From: Mycobacterium sp. IS-1496
GTDB taxonomy: Bacteria > Actinomycetota > Actinomycetes > Mycobacteriales > Mycobacteriaceae
Assembly: GCF_001499995.1 (NCBI RefSeq)
Contig: NZ_LQIU01000007.1
Span: 47,039 to 111,038 of the forward strand
DNA length: 64,000 nucleotides
Direction of reading: 5' to 3'
In this document: piece after piece, positions 44,794 to 53,198 of the stretch
Position numbering within the stretch: the first letter of the stretch is position 1
How the letters are laid out: each line of letters opens with the position of its first letter
The notes under the pieces: generated by a model
What the model was told of the DNA's origin: nothing
Database searches by the model: none
The model's input: the letters and a program-made list of their open reading frames with translations, nothing else
Translations under genes and position numbers: made by a program

Positions 44794-45438
44794 ATGGCCG
44801 AGGATGTCAAGAGGCCGTACCGATCGGGCCTTCGCGCCGCACAGGCGCAGGAGACCCGCCGCAGAGTCGTCGCCGCCGCCGCGCGGCTCTTCGTCGCGAA
44901 CGGGTACGGCGCCACGACCATCGACGCGATCGCCGCAGCCGCGGATGTCAGCCGCAAGACGGTCTTCACGTCGGTGGGCGGCAAGATCGACCTCCTCCGC
45001 CTCGCCATGGCGTGGGCGGTGGCCGGCGACGACGCCGACGTGGCCGTCGCCGATCGCGACGAGATGCGACGGGTGCTGGCCGTCGACGACCCGGCCGACC
45101 TGCTCCGCGGCTGCGCGGCGGTGATGACCGCGATCAACGGTCGGGTCGCCGATCTGTTCCGCACACTCGAGGTGGCCGCCGGCGTCGAACCGGAGGCGCA
45201 GATCCTGGTGGAGGCCGCCCGCGAACAACGCCTGACCGACGCCCGCACGGTTGCGCGCCGGCTGCGGTCGCTGGGCGCGCTCACCGGCCGAAAGGCGTAC
45301 CAGGACGCGGTCGACCTGATCTTCCTCGCCACCGATCCGCATCCGTTCGACGTCCTGGTGCGACAGCGCGGGTGGTCGCCGGACCGGTATGCGCGCTGGC
45401 TCGGCGACTCCCTGGTCGGTCAGTTGTCGACGGGTTGA
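44794..45438 (+). CDS. TetR-family transcriptional regulator
   Basis: This encodes 214 residues. The helix-turn-helix is at about residues 18-62 (RRRVVAAAARLFVANGYGATTIDAIAAAADVSRKTVFTSVGGK). The C-terminal part is a helical ligand domain without recognisable subclass. It is divergent from the FAD oxidoreductase. The 44760-44785 gap is unusually AT-rich for this genome (TGTAGTGTAATGAATGTATT), consistent with a shared promoter and operator, although I could not find clean symmetric arms. Confidence 0.87.
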   Translation: MAEDVKRPYRSGLRAAQAQETRRRVVAAAARLFVANGYGATTIDAIAAAADVSRKTVFTSVGGKIDLLRLAMAWAVAGDDADVAVADRDEMRRVLAVDDPADLLRGCAAVMTAINGRVADLFRTLEVAAGVEPEAQILVEAAREQRLTDARTVARRLRSLGALTGRKAYQDAVDLIFLATDPHPFDVLVRQRGWSPDRYARWLGDSLVGQLSTG

Positions 45439-45501
45439 GCCGTTTGTCCGTCGGGTCTGCGGGCACTCAATGTCGGTCGCACCCCATCAGGACGGAGGAC
45501 C

Positions 45502-46602
45502 ATGCAATCCGAACGCTTCCGAACGCTGGCGGAGTCGAAAGGCCCGTACGCATCGGTGTACTTCGACGACTCGCACGACACCGAGGATGCCGCTGCCCAG
45601 CGGGAACTCAAGTGGCGGGCGATCCGCGACGAACTCGAGCAGCAGGACGCGCCGGCCGGAATCGTCGAGGCGTTGCAGCACGCCGTGCTCGACGCATCAC
45701 CCGCCGTCGGCCGCAGCGGGCGGGGTCTGGTCGCCGGAACGGACGGTGTGCTGCTCAACGAGCATCTGATCCGCCCGATCGAGACACCCGTCGTCCGCGT
45801 CTCGTCACTGCCCTACCTGGTACCGGTGGTGGAGCACGGCGATCAGCACTCGACCTACGTGGTCGCCGCGGTCGACCATGCCGGCGCCGACATCACGGTG
45901 CACCGCGACCGGTCGGTCGAATCGGACACCGTCGACGGGGGTGGCTACCCGATCCACAAGGCCGACAGCGCGGAGACGCCCGGGTACGGCGATCCGCAGC
46001 GGCGCAGCATGGAGGCCGGGCGCAAGAACCTGCGGGCCGTGGCGGATCGATTGGCCACGCTGGTCGACGAGGTCTCCCCCGAGGTGATCTTCGTCGTCGG
46101 CGAAGTGCAGTCCCGCTCCGACCTCGCGCCCACCCTGGAGGAGCGAGTGGCCGAGCGGGTGGTCGAACTCGACGTCGGCGCCCGGCACAGCGGCTTCGCC
46201 GACGCCGATCTGCAGCACGCCATCGACCAGGAGTTCCTCAAACGCCGGCTCACGGCGATAGAGCATGCGGCCGAACAGTTCTCGCAGGCGACCGGTCAGG
46301 GTTCCGGGCTGGCGGCCCAGGGCCTGCACGGGGTCTGCGCCGCGCTGCGGGCAGGCGCCGTCGAAACGCTCATCATCGGCGACGTCGGCGATGCGACCGT
46401 CGTCGCCGGCGACGACCTCCTGATGGTCGCGCCGAACGAGAACGTGCTCTCGGAGCTGGGGGCCGCGCCGGCCCAGACTCTGCGGGCCGACGAGGCGCTT
46501 CCGGTGGTGGCGGTACGCACGGGTGCGGCCCTGGTCCGCACCGACGAGCGCATCTCCCCGGACGACGGAATCGCCGCGGTGCTGCGTTACGCGTTGCCCT
46601 GA
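45502..46602 (+). CDS. Rv2629/Balon-type release-factor-like protein (baeRF family 2)
   Basis: This encodes 366 residues with a GACGGAGGA ribosome-binding site. The N-terminus (GPYASVYFDDSHDTEDA, about 14-30) and the central blocks VVAAVDHAGADITVHR (about 120), GGGYPIHKADS (about 148), VIFVVGEVQSRSDLAPTL (about 197) and QGSGLAAQGLHGVCAALRAGAVETLIIGD (about 271-299) follow Mtb Rv2629 closely. Rv2629 is a DosR-regulon protein of the bacterial archaeo-eukaryotic release factor group, related to the hibernation factor Balon, which occupies the ribosomal A site in dormant cells. This copy is therefore a candidate hibernation factor. I see no DosR box upstream, only a weak SigF-like arrangement. 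Confidence 0.85.
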   Translation: MQSERFRTLAESKGPYASVYFDDSHDTEDAAAQRELKWRAIRDELEQQDAPAGIVEALQHAVLDASPAVGRSGRGLVAGTDGVLLNEHLIRPIETPVVRVSSLPYLVPVVEHGDQHSTYVVAAVDHAGADITVHRDRSVESDTVDGGGYPIHKADSAETPGYGDPQRRSMEAGRKNLRAVADRLATLVDEVSPEVIFVVGEVQSRSDLAPTLEERVAERVVELDVGARHSGFADADLQHAIDQEFLKRRLTAIEHAAEQFSQATGQGSGLAAQGLHGVCAALRAGAVETLIIGDVGDATVVAGDDLLMVAPNENVLSELGAAPAQTLRADEALPVVAVRTGAALVRTDERISPDDGIAAVLRYALP

Positions 46603-47309
46603 TCGCTCGGGCCGAGACGGCTCAGTAAGCCGGCGACAGGGCTTTCGTCGAGGTGCGCGCGCAGGTCTTCGGCATTCTCGAAGACCGCGCGCGCACCCGC
46701 CTCGGTGAGCTCGCCGCGCGACACCCCGCCGCTGAGCACGCCGATCGACATCAGCCCCGCTCGTTCGCAGGCCTCGATGTCCCACACGGCGTCACCGACG
46801 AACACCGCGCGTGCGGCGTCCACACCGGCGCGTTCCAGCGCGATGTTGACGATGTCGGGCTGGGGTTTGGCGGTGTCGACGTCCCCGCCCGAGGTCATCG
46901 CGGAGTAGACGTCGTCGCTGTCGAGGACCTCGCGGAGCACCTCGAGCTCATCCTCGGGCGCCGAGGTGGCCAGCACCACCTGCAGGCCGAGCTCGTTGAT
47001 CCGAGCGAGCAGTTCGCGCGCGCCCGGAAGCAGGCGCAGCAGCCCCTTGGCGTCGAGGTAGTAGCGAGAATGGCCGTCCTTCAGCCGCTTTCGCGTGTCG
47101 TCATCGGCATGGGGAACCAGGTTGTCCAACAGCGTCGAACCGTCCATGCCGATACACCGGTGCACACGCCAGGATTCGACCGTCAGCCCCTGGTCCGCGA
47201 AGGACCGGTGCCAGGCGTGGACGTGGAGGTAGTTCGAATCGACCAGCGTGCCGTCGATGTCGAACAGCACGGCCGGTGCGGAACCGGCCGTGCTGTCAGC
47301 GTCCGTCAT
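46587..47309 (-). CDS. HAD-superfamily hydrolase (phosphoglycolate-phosphatase-like)
   Basis: This encodes 240 residues from the ATG at 47309. Motif I is LFDIDGTLVDSNYLHVHAWHRSF (about 15-37), motif II LATSAPEDELEVL (about 112), motif III Lys in DTAKPQPDIVNIALE (about 148) and motif IV VFVGDAVWDIEAC (about 168-180). The cap type (alpha, C1) and sequence resemble the phosphoglycolate phosphatase / beta-phosphoglucomutase group. The substrate is uncertain. The start overlaps the stop of the upstream membrane coiled-coil gene by four bases (ATGA), so they are coupled. It converges on the release-factor-like gene with a 16-base overlap. Confidence 0.87.
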   Translation of the reverse strand: MTDADSTAGSAPAVLFDIDGTLVDSNYLHVHAWHRSFADQGLTVESWRVHRCIGMDGSTLLDNLVPHADDDTRKRLKDGHSRYYLDAKGLLRLLPGARELLARINELGLQVVLATSAPEDELEVLREVLDSDDVYSAMTSGGDVDTAKPQPDIVNIALERAGVDAARAVFVGDAVWDIEACERAGLMSIGVLSGGVSRGELTEAGARAVFENAEDLRAHLDESPVAGLLSRLGPSDQGNA

Positions 47310-47908
47310 CGGGTGCGGGGGTCGTTCGTACGACCATTGCCCGCGTTGAAATTCGGGTTCTGGGCACCCTGGTCCTGGCCGAAGCCGCGACGGCCCCCGG
47401 GGACGTCCCCGTGCAGATCGCCCTGGGGCGCACCCTGAGGCACACCCTGCTGCGGGGCGCCCTGCACGGGGGTTCCCTGCACAGGGGTGTCGTGGCGCCC
47501 ACCGCGGACGTGGTCGTGCCTGCCGCCACCGGCGTCGGGCTGCATGTCCTCGGCCTTCGGCGTGTGGGGATCCAGCTTGTCGGCGAGCTTGCGGCGCTCG
47601 TCGAGCTCCTGGCGCGAGGAGTCCACGGCGTCGCGATGCGTGGAGGCGACACCGCGCAGTCGGGCGGCCTCGGCGGCCTTGGCTTCCGCTTCGGCCTCGG
47701 CGGCTTTCGCCTTGGCCTCGGTCTGCTGCGCCATGAGATCGCGCTTCTCGACGTGCTGGTGGTGCTCCTGGACTTCTTCGCGGATTCGCTGTGCTTCGAG
47801 ATGACGTTGCTGGTTGCGGCGTTTGCGCGCCATCATCGCGAGCGCGGCGATGATCAGCAGCGCCACGACCACTGCGACGACGATCCAGACGATCGTGCTG
47901 GTAGCCAC
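47306..47908 (-). CDS. Membrane-anchored coiled-coil protein
   Basis: This encodes 200 residues. One N-terminal transmembrane helix (about 5-26: IVWIVVAVVVALLIIAALAMMA) is followed by a basic stop-transfer stretch (RKRRNQQR). A long Ala/Glu/Lys/Gln heptad-rich coiled coil covers about 35-115 (AKAKAAEAEAEAKAAEAARLRG), and a disordered tail has GAPQQGVPQGAPQGD-type repeats and many His and Gly residues. The architecture suggests a cytoplasm-facing scaffold at the membrane. Function is unknown. Translation of the HAD phosphatase is coupled to it by an ATGA overlap. A weak SigF-like promoter lies upstream. Confidence 0.78.
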   Translation of the reverse strand: MATSTIVWIVVAVVVALLIIAALAMMARKRRNQQRHLEAQRIREEVQEHHQHVEKRDLMAQQTEAKAKAAEAEAEAKAAEAARLRGVASTHRDAVDSSRQELDERRKLADKLDPHTPKAEDMQPDAGGGRHDHVRGGRHDTPVQGTPVQGAPQQGVPQGAPQGDLHGDVPGGRRGFGQDQGAQNPNFNAGNGRTNDPRTR

Positions 47909-47966
47909 ATCGGCTCCTTCGGTCGGTCGGGCACGTCAGGGTATTGACTGTCCCGCTGATTACGGG

Positions 47967-47992
47967 TTGCCCGCCCGCGCCGCAGGCTAAAC
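47967..47992 (-). promoter_or_regulatory. Possible SigF-type promoter
   Basis: On the minus strand GTTT (47992-47989), a 16-base spacer and GGGCAA (47972-47967) resemble GGWWT-N16-GGGTAY, with C replacing the T of the -10. It lies 59 bases before the membrane coiled-coil gene. The mismatch makes this tentative. Confidence 0.3.
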
Positions 47993-49120
47993 GGTTCGGG
48001 GTTCCTCGCCGCACTGCCCCGCGCCGAGTGCGTCGAGCATGCCCTCAGCGGCGCGCGGCCAGGTGAACTGTTCGGCCCGCCGACGGGCATCGCTGCGCCG
48101 CAACGACTCCGGTTTCCGGATCACGGTGCTGACGGCGTGTGCGATCGCTTCCGGATCGTTGTCGGCCGACGCTCCGCTGTCCGCGGTGAGGATCTCCGCG
48201 AGCGCCGAGGTGCGGGACACGACGGCGGGTGTGCCGCAGGCCAACGCCTCGAGCGCGGCGAGGCCGAACGTCTCGTGCGGTCCCGGAGCGAGCGCCACGT
48301 CGGCGGACGCGAGGATGGCGGCCACCGTGTCGCGGCAGCCGATGAAACCCGTGAAGTCGACCGGAAGACCGGCGGCCTGGCGCTCGAGGCGCTGGCGCAG
48401 CGGACCCTCCCCCACGACGACCAGACGCGCGTCGACACCCGAATGCCGCAACGCCGCAACGGCGTCGATGCTGCGGTGCGCATGCTTCTCGACCGAGAGC
48501 CGACCGCAGTGCACGAGAAGTGTCTGATCGGCCGCCGCCCACCGGCGTCGCACACGATCTGACCGTCGGCGCGGGTGGAACTGGTCGAGGTCGACCCCTA
48601 GCGGAACGGTGACGACGTTCGTGGCGTCGATCCGGTCGAATTCCCTACGAGCGAAGGCCGTCGTGCAGACGACGGTGTCGTAATTGCTTGCGGTGCGGCG
48701 GTTGGCGACATCGGCGACCGCACGGGCGATGCGGCCCGGAAGCACCTGGCCGACGAGGCGGTCGAGGCGTTCGTGGGAGATCATCACCGTCACCGCACCG
48801 TGGCGACGGCCCCAGCCTCCGAGTGATCGCAGGGTCAGTCGGTCCGACACTTCGACGGCGTCGGGCTGCAGTTCCTGCAGCAGCGCGGTGACCGGACCCG
48901 GCAGGACAGCGCGGTATCCGCCGGTGAACGGAATGAGACGGGCGGACAGGGTGATCCGGGTGACGCCGGTGGGCAGTCGCTGTTGCGCTGCGCGATGTCC
49001 GGGGACGACGACGTAGACCTCGTGTCCGGCCGCGCAGTACTCGGCGCCGAGCCGGTCCACCGCGGTGCGCAAGCCCCCCGAGCGTGGGCCGTAGAAGTTG
49101 GCGACCTGCACCACCCGCAT
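47987..49120 (-). CDS. pimC: GT4 glycosyltransferase, PimC-like mannosyltransferase
   Basis: This encodes 377 residues from the ATG at 49120. GT-B fold marks are VANFYGPRSGGLRTAVDRLG (about 5-24), ISHERLDRLVGQ (about 122), VPLGVDLDQFHP (about 185), HCGRLSVEKHAHRSIDAV (about 212) and PGPHETFGLAALEALACGTPAVV (about 297-319, the E-x7-E motif). It resembles PimC, which adds the third mannose to phosphatidylinositol mannosides from GDP-mannose; not all mycobacteria have a PimC gene. It acts at the cytoplasmic face of the membrane. Other mannosyl or glucosyl specificities remain possible. Confidence 0.8.
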   Translation of the reverse strand: MRVVQVANFYGPRSGGLRTAVDRLGAEYCAAGHEVYVVVPGHRAAQQRLPTGVTRITLSARLIPFTGGYRAVLPGPVTALLQELQPDAVEVSDRLTLRSLGGWGRRHGAVTVMISHERLDRLVGQVLPGRIARAVADVANRRTASNYDTVVCTTAFARREFDRIDATNVVTVPLGVDLDQFHPRRRSDRVRRRWAAADQTLLVHCGRLSVEKHAHRSIDAVAALRHSGVDARLVVVGEGPLRQRLERQAAGLPVDFTGFIGCRDTVAAILASADVALAPGPHETFGLAALEALACGTPAVVSRTSALAEILTADSGASADNDPEAIAHAVSTVIRKPESLRRSDARRRAEQFTWPRAAEGMLDALGAGQCGEEPRTV

Positions 49121-49418
49121 GCCTCGATGAAACCCGCCGCGTGTGTGCGTTGCGCGGCGATGCGACGGCCGGCGCCTGAACGAGCCGTGAACATCCCCGC
49201 TCTCGCGCCCCACTGCCCCCTCTCCGCGCGAGGGTGCGTGTCTGTACCCGACGCGCCGCGGAGTTCACAGCAGTCTGCGCACGCTCGCGGACCGCGGTCA
49301 CCGAGCTGCAGACCGACCTCACCCTGGCCTGCCAACCCCGCACCAACCACTTCCACCCCCACCGCAACCTCACCGACCACGACGGCACGGGTGGTGACGA
49401 TGACGGCGTCCGGGACAG
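49121..49418. other. Intergenic region with no supported gene
   Basis: This 298-base region separates the mannosyltransferase start from the dienelactone hydrolase stop, and both genes are on the minus strand. It holds the promoter of the mannosyltransferase. A 65-codon plus-strand frame (49234-49431) has no ribosome-binding site and runs into the opposite gene. The stretch near 49320-49370 is unusually rich in CCAAC/CCACC (CAACCCCGCACCAACC), unlike the surrounding coding DNA. Confidence 0.5.
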
Positions 49419-50387
49419 TCAGTCGACGTAGCGGGAGAACCACTCCTGCAGGCGTTTCCACGCGTCGGCGGCGGCGGTGGCGTTGTACCGCTCACCGGTG
49501 TCGTTGAAGAAGGCGTGGTTGGCGTCGGGCTCGGTGACGAGTTCGAAGACCATGCCGGCCCTCTCGAGGGCAGCGCGCGCGACAGGTTCACTCGCGTTCA
49601 CCCGCTGATCCTGGGCGGCGTAGATCCCCAGGACTGCAACGTCTTTCGAGCCCGAGAAGTCCGGGTTCTCCGGAGTGGGCCCGTAGAACGGCACCGCGGC
49701 GGCCAACCGTGGCTCACCGGCCGCCAGAAGGCGCCACACCATGCCTCCGCCCATGCAGAAGCCCACCGCCGCGATCTTGCGATCCGGTACCCGGCGCGCC
49801 ACCTCGTCGATGCCGGACTTCACGTCGGCGATCGCCTCCTCCGGTGGCAGCTTGCTCAGCGCCGCGGTGGCCTCGGCGGGATCGGCGAATCTCGCGGTGC
49901 CGCCCTGTCCGGAGAGCAGATCGATCGCCAGCGCGGAGTAGCCGATTCCCCCGAACCGGCCGGCCACCGACCGGATGTAGTCGTTGAGCCCCTTGTTCTC
50001 GTGGATCACCAGCACGGCGCCGCGCGGCCGGTCCGCGGCCGCCCACGCGCCCTGCAACTCACCGCGGGGTCCGGCCCAGGTGACCGGCTCGGTCGGCACC
50101 GCGTTCTCCGATCCCGGAGGTGGCGCACTGCGCGTCGCGGCGCCGCTGGACGTCACCGGCACCTCGGCTTCCTGCTGCTTGTTCTCACTGCACGCGGTGA
50201 ACAGCGCCGTCGCACCCGCGGTGCCGATGCCGAGGAGGGAGAGCCTGCGCAACGCTTCCCGGCGCGACAGCAATCCGTCGACATGGTCGGTGGCGATCTC
50301 CTCGGCGATGTAGCGCTGCAACGGTGTCACGTTCGCGAGTATGCGCTCCTCCCCGAACCGGCGGAACCGATTGCCCCAGCGCGCCAT
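49419..50387 (-). CDS. Exported dienelactone hydrolase family protein (Tat/lipobox)
   Basis: This encodes 322 residues. The N-terminus has a cytoplasmic extension (MARWGNRFRRFGEERIL), then a twin-arginine motif (SRREALRRLSLLG, about 42-54) and a lipobox-like ALFTACS with Cys near residue 66, so export by Tat with lipidation is predicted. The dienelactone hydrolase fold has the nucleophile cysteine in VGFCMGGGMVW (about 210-220), Asp in YAAQDQRV (about 260) and His in EPDANHAFFND (about 293). It hydrolyses lactones or esters. It is divergent from an SDR with only nine bases between the start codons. Confidence 0.85.
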   Translation of the reverse strand: MARWGNRFRRFGEERILANVTPLQRYIAEEIATDHVDGLLSRREALRRLSLLGIGTAGATALFTACSENKQQEAEVPVTSSGAATRSAPPPGSENAVPTEPVTWAGPRGELQGAWAAADRPRGAVLVIHENKGLNDYIRSVAGRFGGIGYSALAIDLLSGQGGTARFADPAEATAALSKLPPEEAIADVKSGIDEVARRVPDRKIAAVGFCMGGGMVWRLLAAGEPRLAAAVPFYGPTPENPDFSGSKDVAVLGIYAAQDQRVNASEPVARAALERAGMVFELVTEPDANHAFFNDTGERYNATAAADAWKRLQEWFSRYVD

Positions 50388-50396
50388 ACTCAATTG

Positions 50397-51320
50397 ATGA
50401 CATGGCGTCCCGATCCGGACGTGTTGCGCGGCCGCATCGCCGTGGTGGCGGGAGCCACTCGGGGCGCAGGTCGCGTAATCGCCACAGCACTCGGCGAGGC
50501 GGGTGCGACCGTCATCTGTACGGGCCGCAGCAGTCGGACGGCCCGCGGCGGCTCCGATTACGACCGGCCGGAGACCATCGAAGAGATCGCGGAGATGGTC
50601 ACTGCTCTCGGCGGCCGAGGTACCGCCCACCGTGTCGACCACCTCGACATCGAGCAGGTACGCGCACTGGCCGGCCGATTGCGCACCGAACACGGCCACA
50701 TCGACATCGTGGTCAACGACATCTGGGGTGCCGAGCTGCTCAAGGGCCCGCCGTCGAGCTGGGACCGGCCGATGTGGCAGCACGATCTGGACGACGGGTT
50801 GCGCATCGTCCGGTTGGGTGTGGACACGCATCTCATCACCGCGCACTGCCTGCTTCCGCTCCTGGTGGCCCGGCCTGGCGGCCTGCTCGTCGAAATCACC
50901 GACGGCACTGCCGATTACAACGCCGACAATTACCGGATCTCGGTGTTCTACGACTTGGTCAAGTGCGCCGTCAACCGACTGGCGTTCAGCCATGGCCACG
51001 AGCTCGCACCGTTCGGCGCCACCGCTGTCGCCGTCACCCCGGGCTGGCTGCGGTCGGAGATGATGCTCGACAACTACGGCGTGACCGAAGCCGACTGGCG
51101 CTCGGCGCTCCAGCCGGATCGCCCCGGCGGTCATCCGACGGCCCCGCCCGGTTTCGCCGAGTCCGAGACGCCGCGCTACGTCGGCCGGGCCGTGGCCGCA
51201 ATCGCCGCCGACACGCGCAGGCACCGGTGGAATCAACGCTCGGCGACCTCCGCCCAACTCGCCCGCGAGTACGGGTTCACCGACATCGACCACCGCCAGC
51301 CCGACGGATGGGCCGACTGA
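50397..51320 (+). CDS. SDR-family oxidoreductase
   Basis: This encodes 307 residues from the ATG at 50397, nine bases from the divergent dienelactone hydrolase start. The cofactor motif is AVVAGATRGAGRVIATALGEAGATVICTGRSS (about 15-46). NNAG is replaced by VNDIWGAELL (about 100), a feature of a distinct SDR group. The catalytic Tyr/Lys are in SVFYDLVKCAVNRLAFSHGHEL (about 183-190). The substrate is unknown. It is followed by an imperfect inverted repeat and the amidohydrolase gene on the same strand. Confidence 0.83.
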   Translation: MTWRPDPDVLRGRIAVVAGATRGAGRVIATALGEAGATVICTGRSSRTARGGSDYDRPETIEEIAEMVTALGGRGTAHRVDHLDIEQVRALAGRLRTEHGHIDIVVNDIWGAELLKGPPSSWDRPMWQHDLDDGLRIVRLGVDTHLITAHCLLPLLVARPGGLLVEITDGTADYNADNYRISVFYDLVKCAVNRLAFSHGHELAPFGATAVAVTPGWLRSEMMLDNYGVTEADWRSALQPDRPGGHPTAPPGFAESETPRYVGRAVAAIAADTRRHRWNQRSATSAQLAREYGFTDIDHRQPDGWAD

Positions 51321-51338
51321 AGGCGCAGGTCAACGCCT

Positions 51339-51368
51339 CAGTAGACAAATCAGCGAATCTGTTCACTG
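51339..51368. promoter_or_regulatory. Imperfect inverted repeat, TetR-type operator candidate
   Basis: CAGTAGACAAATC, a short centre and AATCTGTTCACTG pair at 9 of 13 positions. The element lies between the SDR stop and the GTG of the amidohydrolase (51411), in an AT-rich patch. The size and looseness fit a TetR-family site; the regulator is not evident. Confidence 0.45.
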
Positions 51369-51410
51369 GAAGCGTTGACACCCGCCGCACCGGGACTGTT
51401 CTATGACATC

Positions 51411-53198
51411 GTGACCTACGACACGATCATCGCCAACGGACGCTGGTTCGACGGCACCGGCGCACCCTCGGCGATCCGCAACATCGGTATCCGCGACGGC
51501 CACGTCGTCACCATCACGCCCGACGAACTCGACGCCGCCGGATGCCCCCAGGTCATCGACGCCACCGGCAAATGGGTGATCCCGGGCATGCTCGACATCC
51601 ACACCCACTACGACGTCGAGGTGCTCGAGGGGCCGGCCCTCACGGAATCGCTGCGCCACGGCGTGACGACGGTGATGCTCGGCTCGTGCTCCCTGTCGAC
51701 CATCCACGTCGACGGCAACGACGCGGGCGACCTGTTCGGCAGGGTCGAGGCCATCCCCCGCGAGCACGTCATCGCCGCGGTGGACCGGCACAAGACCTGG
51801 ACGACGTGCGACGAGTACGTCACGGCACTGGAGTCGCGACCGCTCGGCCCGAACGTGTGTGCGTTCATCGGGCACAGCGACATGCGGACTGCCGTCATGG
51901 GCCTCGACCGCGCCACCCGTGGGACCGAGCGCCCGACCCGCGGCGAACAGGCCCGCATGGAGGAGATGCTCGAGGAAGCGCTGTCGGCCGGATTCGTCGG
52001 CATGTCCTCCCAGCAGCTGCTGTTCGACAAGCTCGACGGCGACACGTGCCGCTCACGCACGCTGCCGTCGACCTACGCCAAACCGCGCGAACTGCGCCGT
52101 CTGAAGTCGATGCTGCGGCGCAGTGGGCGGGTGTTGCAATCCGGACCCGACATCGCCAACCCGCTGAACCTGGGATCGCAACTGGCGCAGTCCCTCGGCC
52201 TCTTCCGCAACCCGCTCAAGACCAGCCTGCTCTCGGCCGCCGACGTGAAGTCGAACCCGTACGCGATCAAGATCCTCGGGCCGGTGGCCCGCGCGGTCAA
52301 CCGGCTAGGCGGTAACTTCCGGTGGCAGCATCTGCCCGTGCCGTTCGAGGTGTACGCCGACGGTATCGATCTGGTGGTGTTCGAGGAGTTCGGCGCGGGC
52401 GCGGCCGCACTGCACCTGCGCGACGAGGTCGAACGCAACGCCTTGATGCGCGACGAGGACTACCGGCGGCGCTTCCGCAAGGACTACGAGAACAAGATGG
52501 GCGTGCGGGTGTGGCAGCGCGACTTCTTCGACGCCGAGATCGTCGACAGTCCCGACGCGTCGATCGTCGGCAAGTCGTTCGGCCAGGTCGGCGTCGAGCG
52601 GGGGCTGCACCCCGTCGACGCCTTCCTCGACCTGGTTCTCGAGCACGGTCGCGAACTCCGTTGGCGCACCACGATTTCCAATCACCGACCCGATGTCCTG
52701 AAGAAGTTGGCCCGCGACTCCGGCATTCAGATGGGCTTCTCCGACGCCGGCGCACATCTGCGCAACATGGCGTTCTACAACATGGGTCTGCGGCTGCTGT
52801 GCCACGTGTACGACGCGCAGAAGGACGGCCGGCCGTTCATGAGCGTCGAGCAGGCGGTGCACCGGCTCACCGGTGAACTCGCCGACTGGTACCGCATCGA
52901 CGCCGGCCACCTGCGTGTCGGCGACCGGGCGGACCTCGTGGTGATCGACCCGGCACACCTCGACGCGAGCCTCGACGAGTACGCCGAGGACCGCGTCGAC
53001 TTCTACGGCGGGCTCGAGCGCATGGTCAACCGCAACGACAGCACGGTGAATCTGGTCATGGTCAGCGGGCACGCGGTGTTCCGCGACGGCGCGCCAACCG
53101 GCCTCGTGGGCAGGAAGCGCACCGGGCGGTTCCTGCGCGCCGCCCACCGGGCGCCTGCCGTGCCCACCTCGGCCACGGAGTTCGCCGGTGTCCGTTGA
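51411..53198 (+). CDS. D-aminoacylase-like amidohydrolase
   Basis: This encodes 595 residues from the GTG at 51411; the frame opens at 51375 but inside the likely promoter. The N-terminal YDTIIANGRWFDGTGAPSAIRNIGIRDGHVV and the His-x-His metal site VIPGMLDIHTHYDVEVLEGPALTESLRHGVTTVMLGSCSL (about 58-97) are typical of N-acyl-D-amino-acid deacylase-type amidohydrolases. LRHGVTTV supplies the cysteine region. The C-terminal metal Asp is in GFSDAGAHLRNMAFYN (about 444), and the end has the urease-like beta-sandwich (GDRADLVVIDP). An epoxide-hydrolase-like gene overlaps its end by 11 bases. Confidence 0.87.
   Translation: MTYDTIIANGRWFDGTGAPSAIRNIGIRDGHVVTITPDELDAAGCPQVIDATGKWVIPGMLDIHTHYDVEVLEGPALTESLRHGVTTVMLGSCSLSTIHVDGNDAGDLFGRVEAIPREHVIAAVDRHKTWTTCDEYVTALESRPLGPNVCAFIGHSDMRTAVMGLDRATRGTERPTRGEQARMEEMLEEALSAGFVGMSSQQLLFDKLDGDTCRSRTLPSTYAKPRELRRLKSMLRRSGRVLQSGPDIANPLNLGSQLAQSLGLFRNPLKTSLLSAADVKSNPYAIKILGPVARAVNRLGGNFRWQHLPVPFEVYADGIDLVVFEEFGAGAAALHLRDEVERNALMRDEDYRRRFRKDYENKMGVRVWQRDFFDAEIVDSPDASIVGKSFGQVGVERGLHPVDAFLDLVLEHGRELRWRTTISNHRPDVLKKLARDSGIQMGFSDAGAHLRNMAFYNMGLRLLCHVYDAQKDGRPFMSVEQAVHRLTGELADWYRIDAGHLRVGDRADLVVIDPAHLDASLDEYAEDRVDFYGGLERMVNRNDSTVNLVMVSGHAVFRDGAPTGLVGRKRTGRFLRAAHRAPAVPTSATEFAGVR

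Noticed and set aside
45441..45466. SigF-like arrangement CGTTT-N15-GGGCAC before the Rv2629-type gene
   Set aside because: The spacer is short and the -10 has C for T, so it is too weak to list as a feature. A DosR box was also looked for in this gap and not found.
49234..49431. 65-codon plus-strand frame in the gap before the dienelactone hydrolase
   Set aside because: No ribosome-binding site, biased composition and overlap with the opposite gene. No recognisable sequence.
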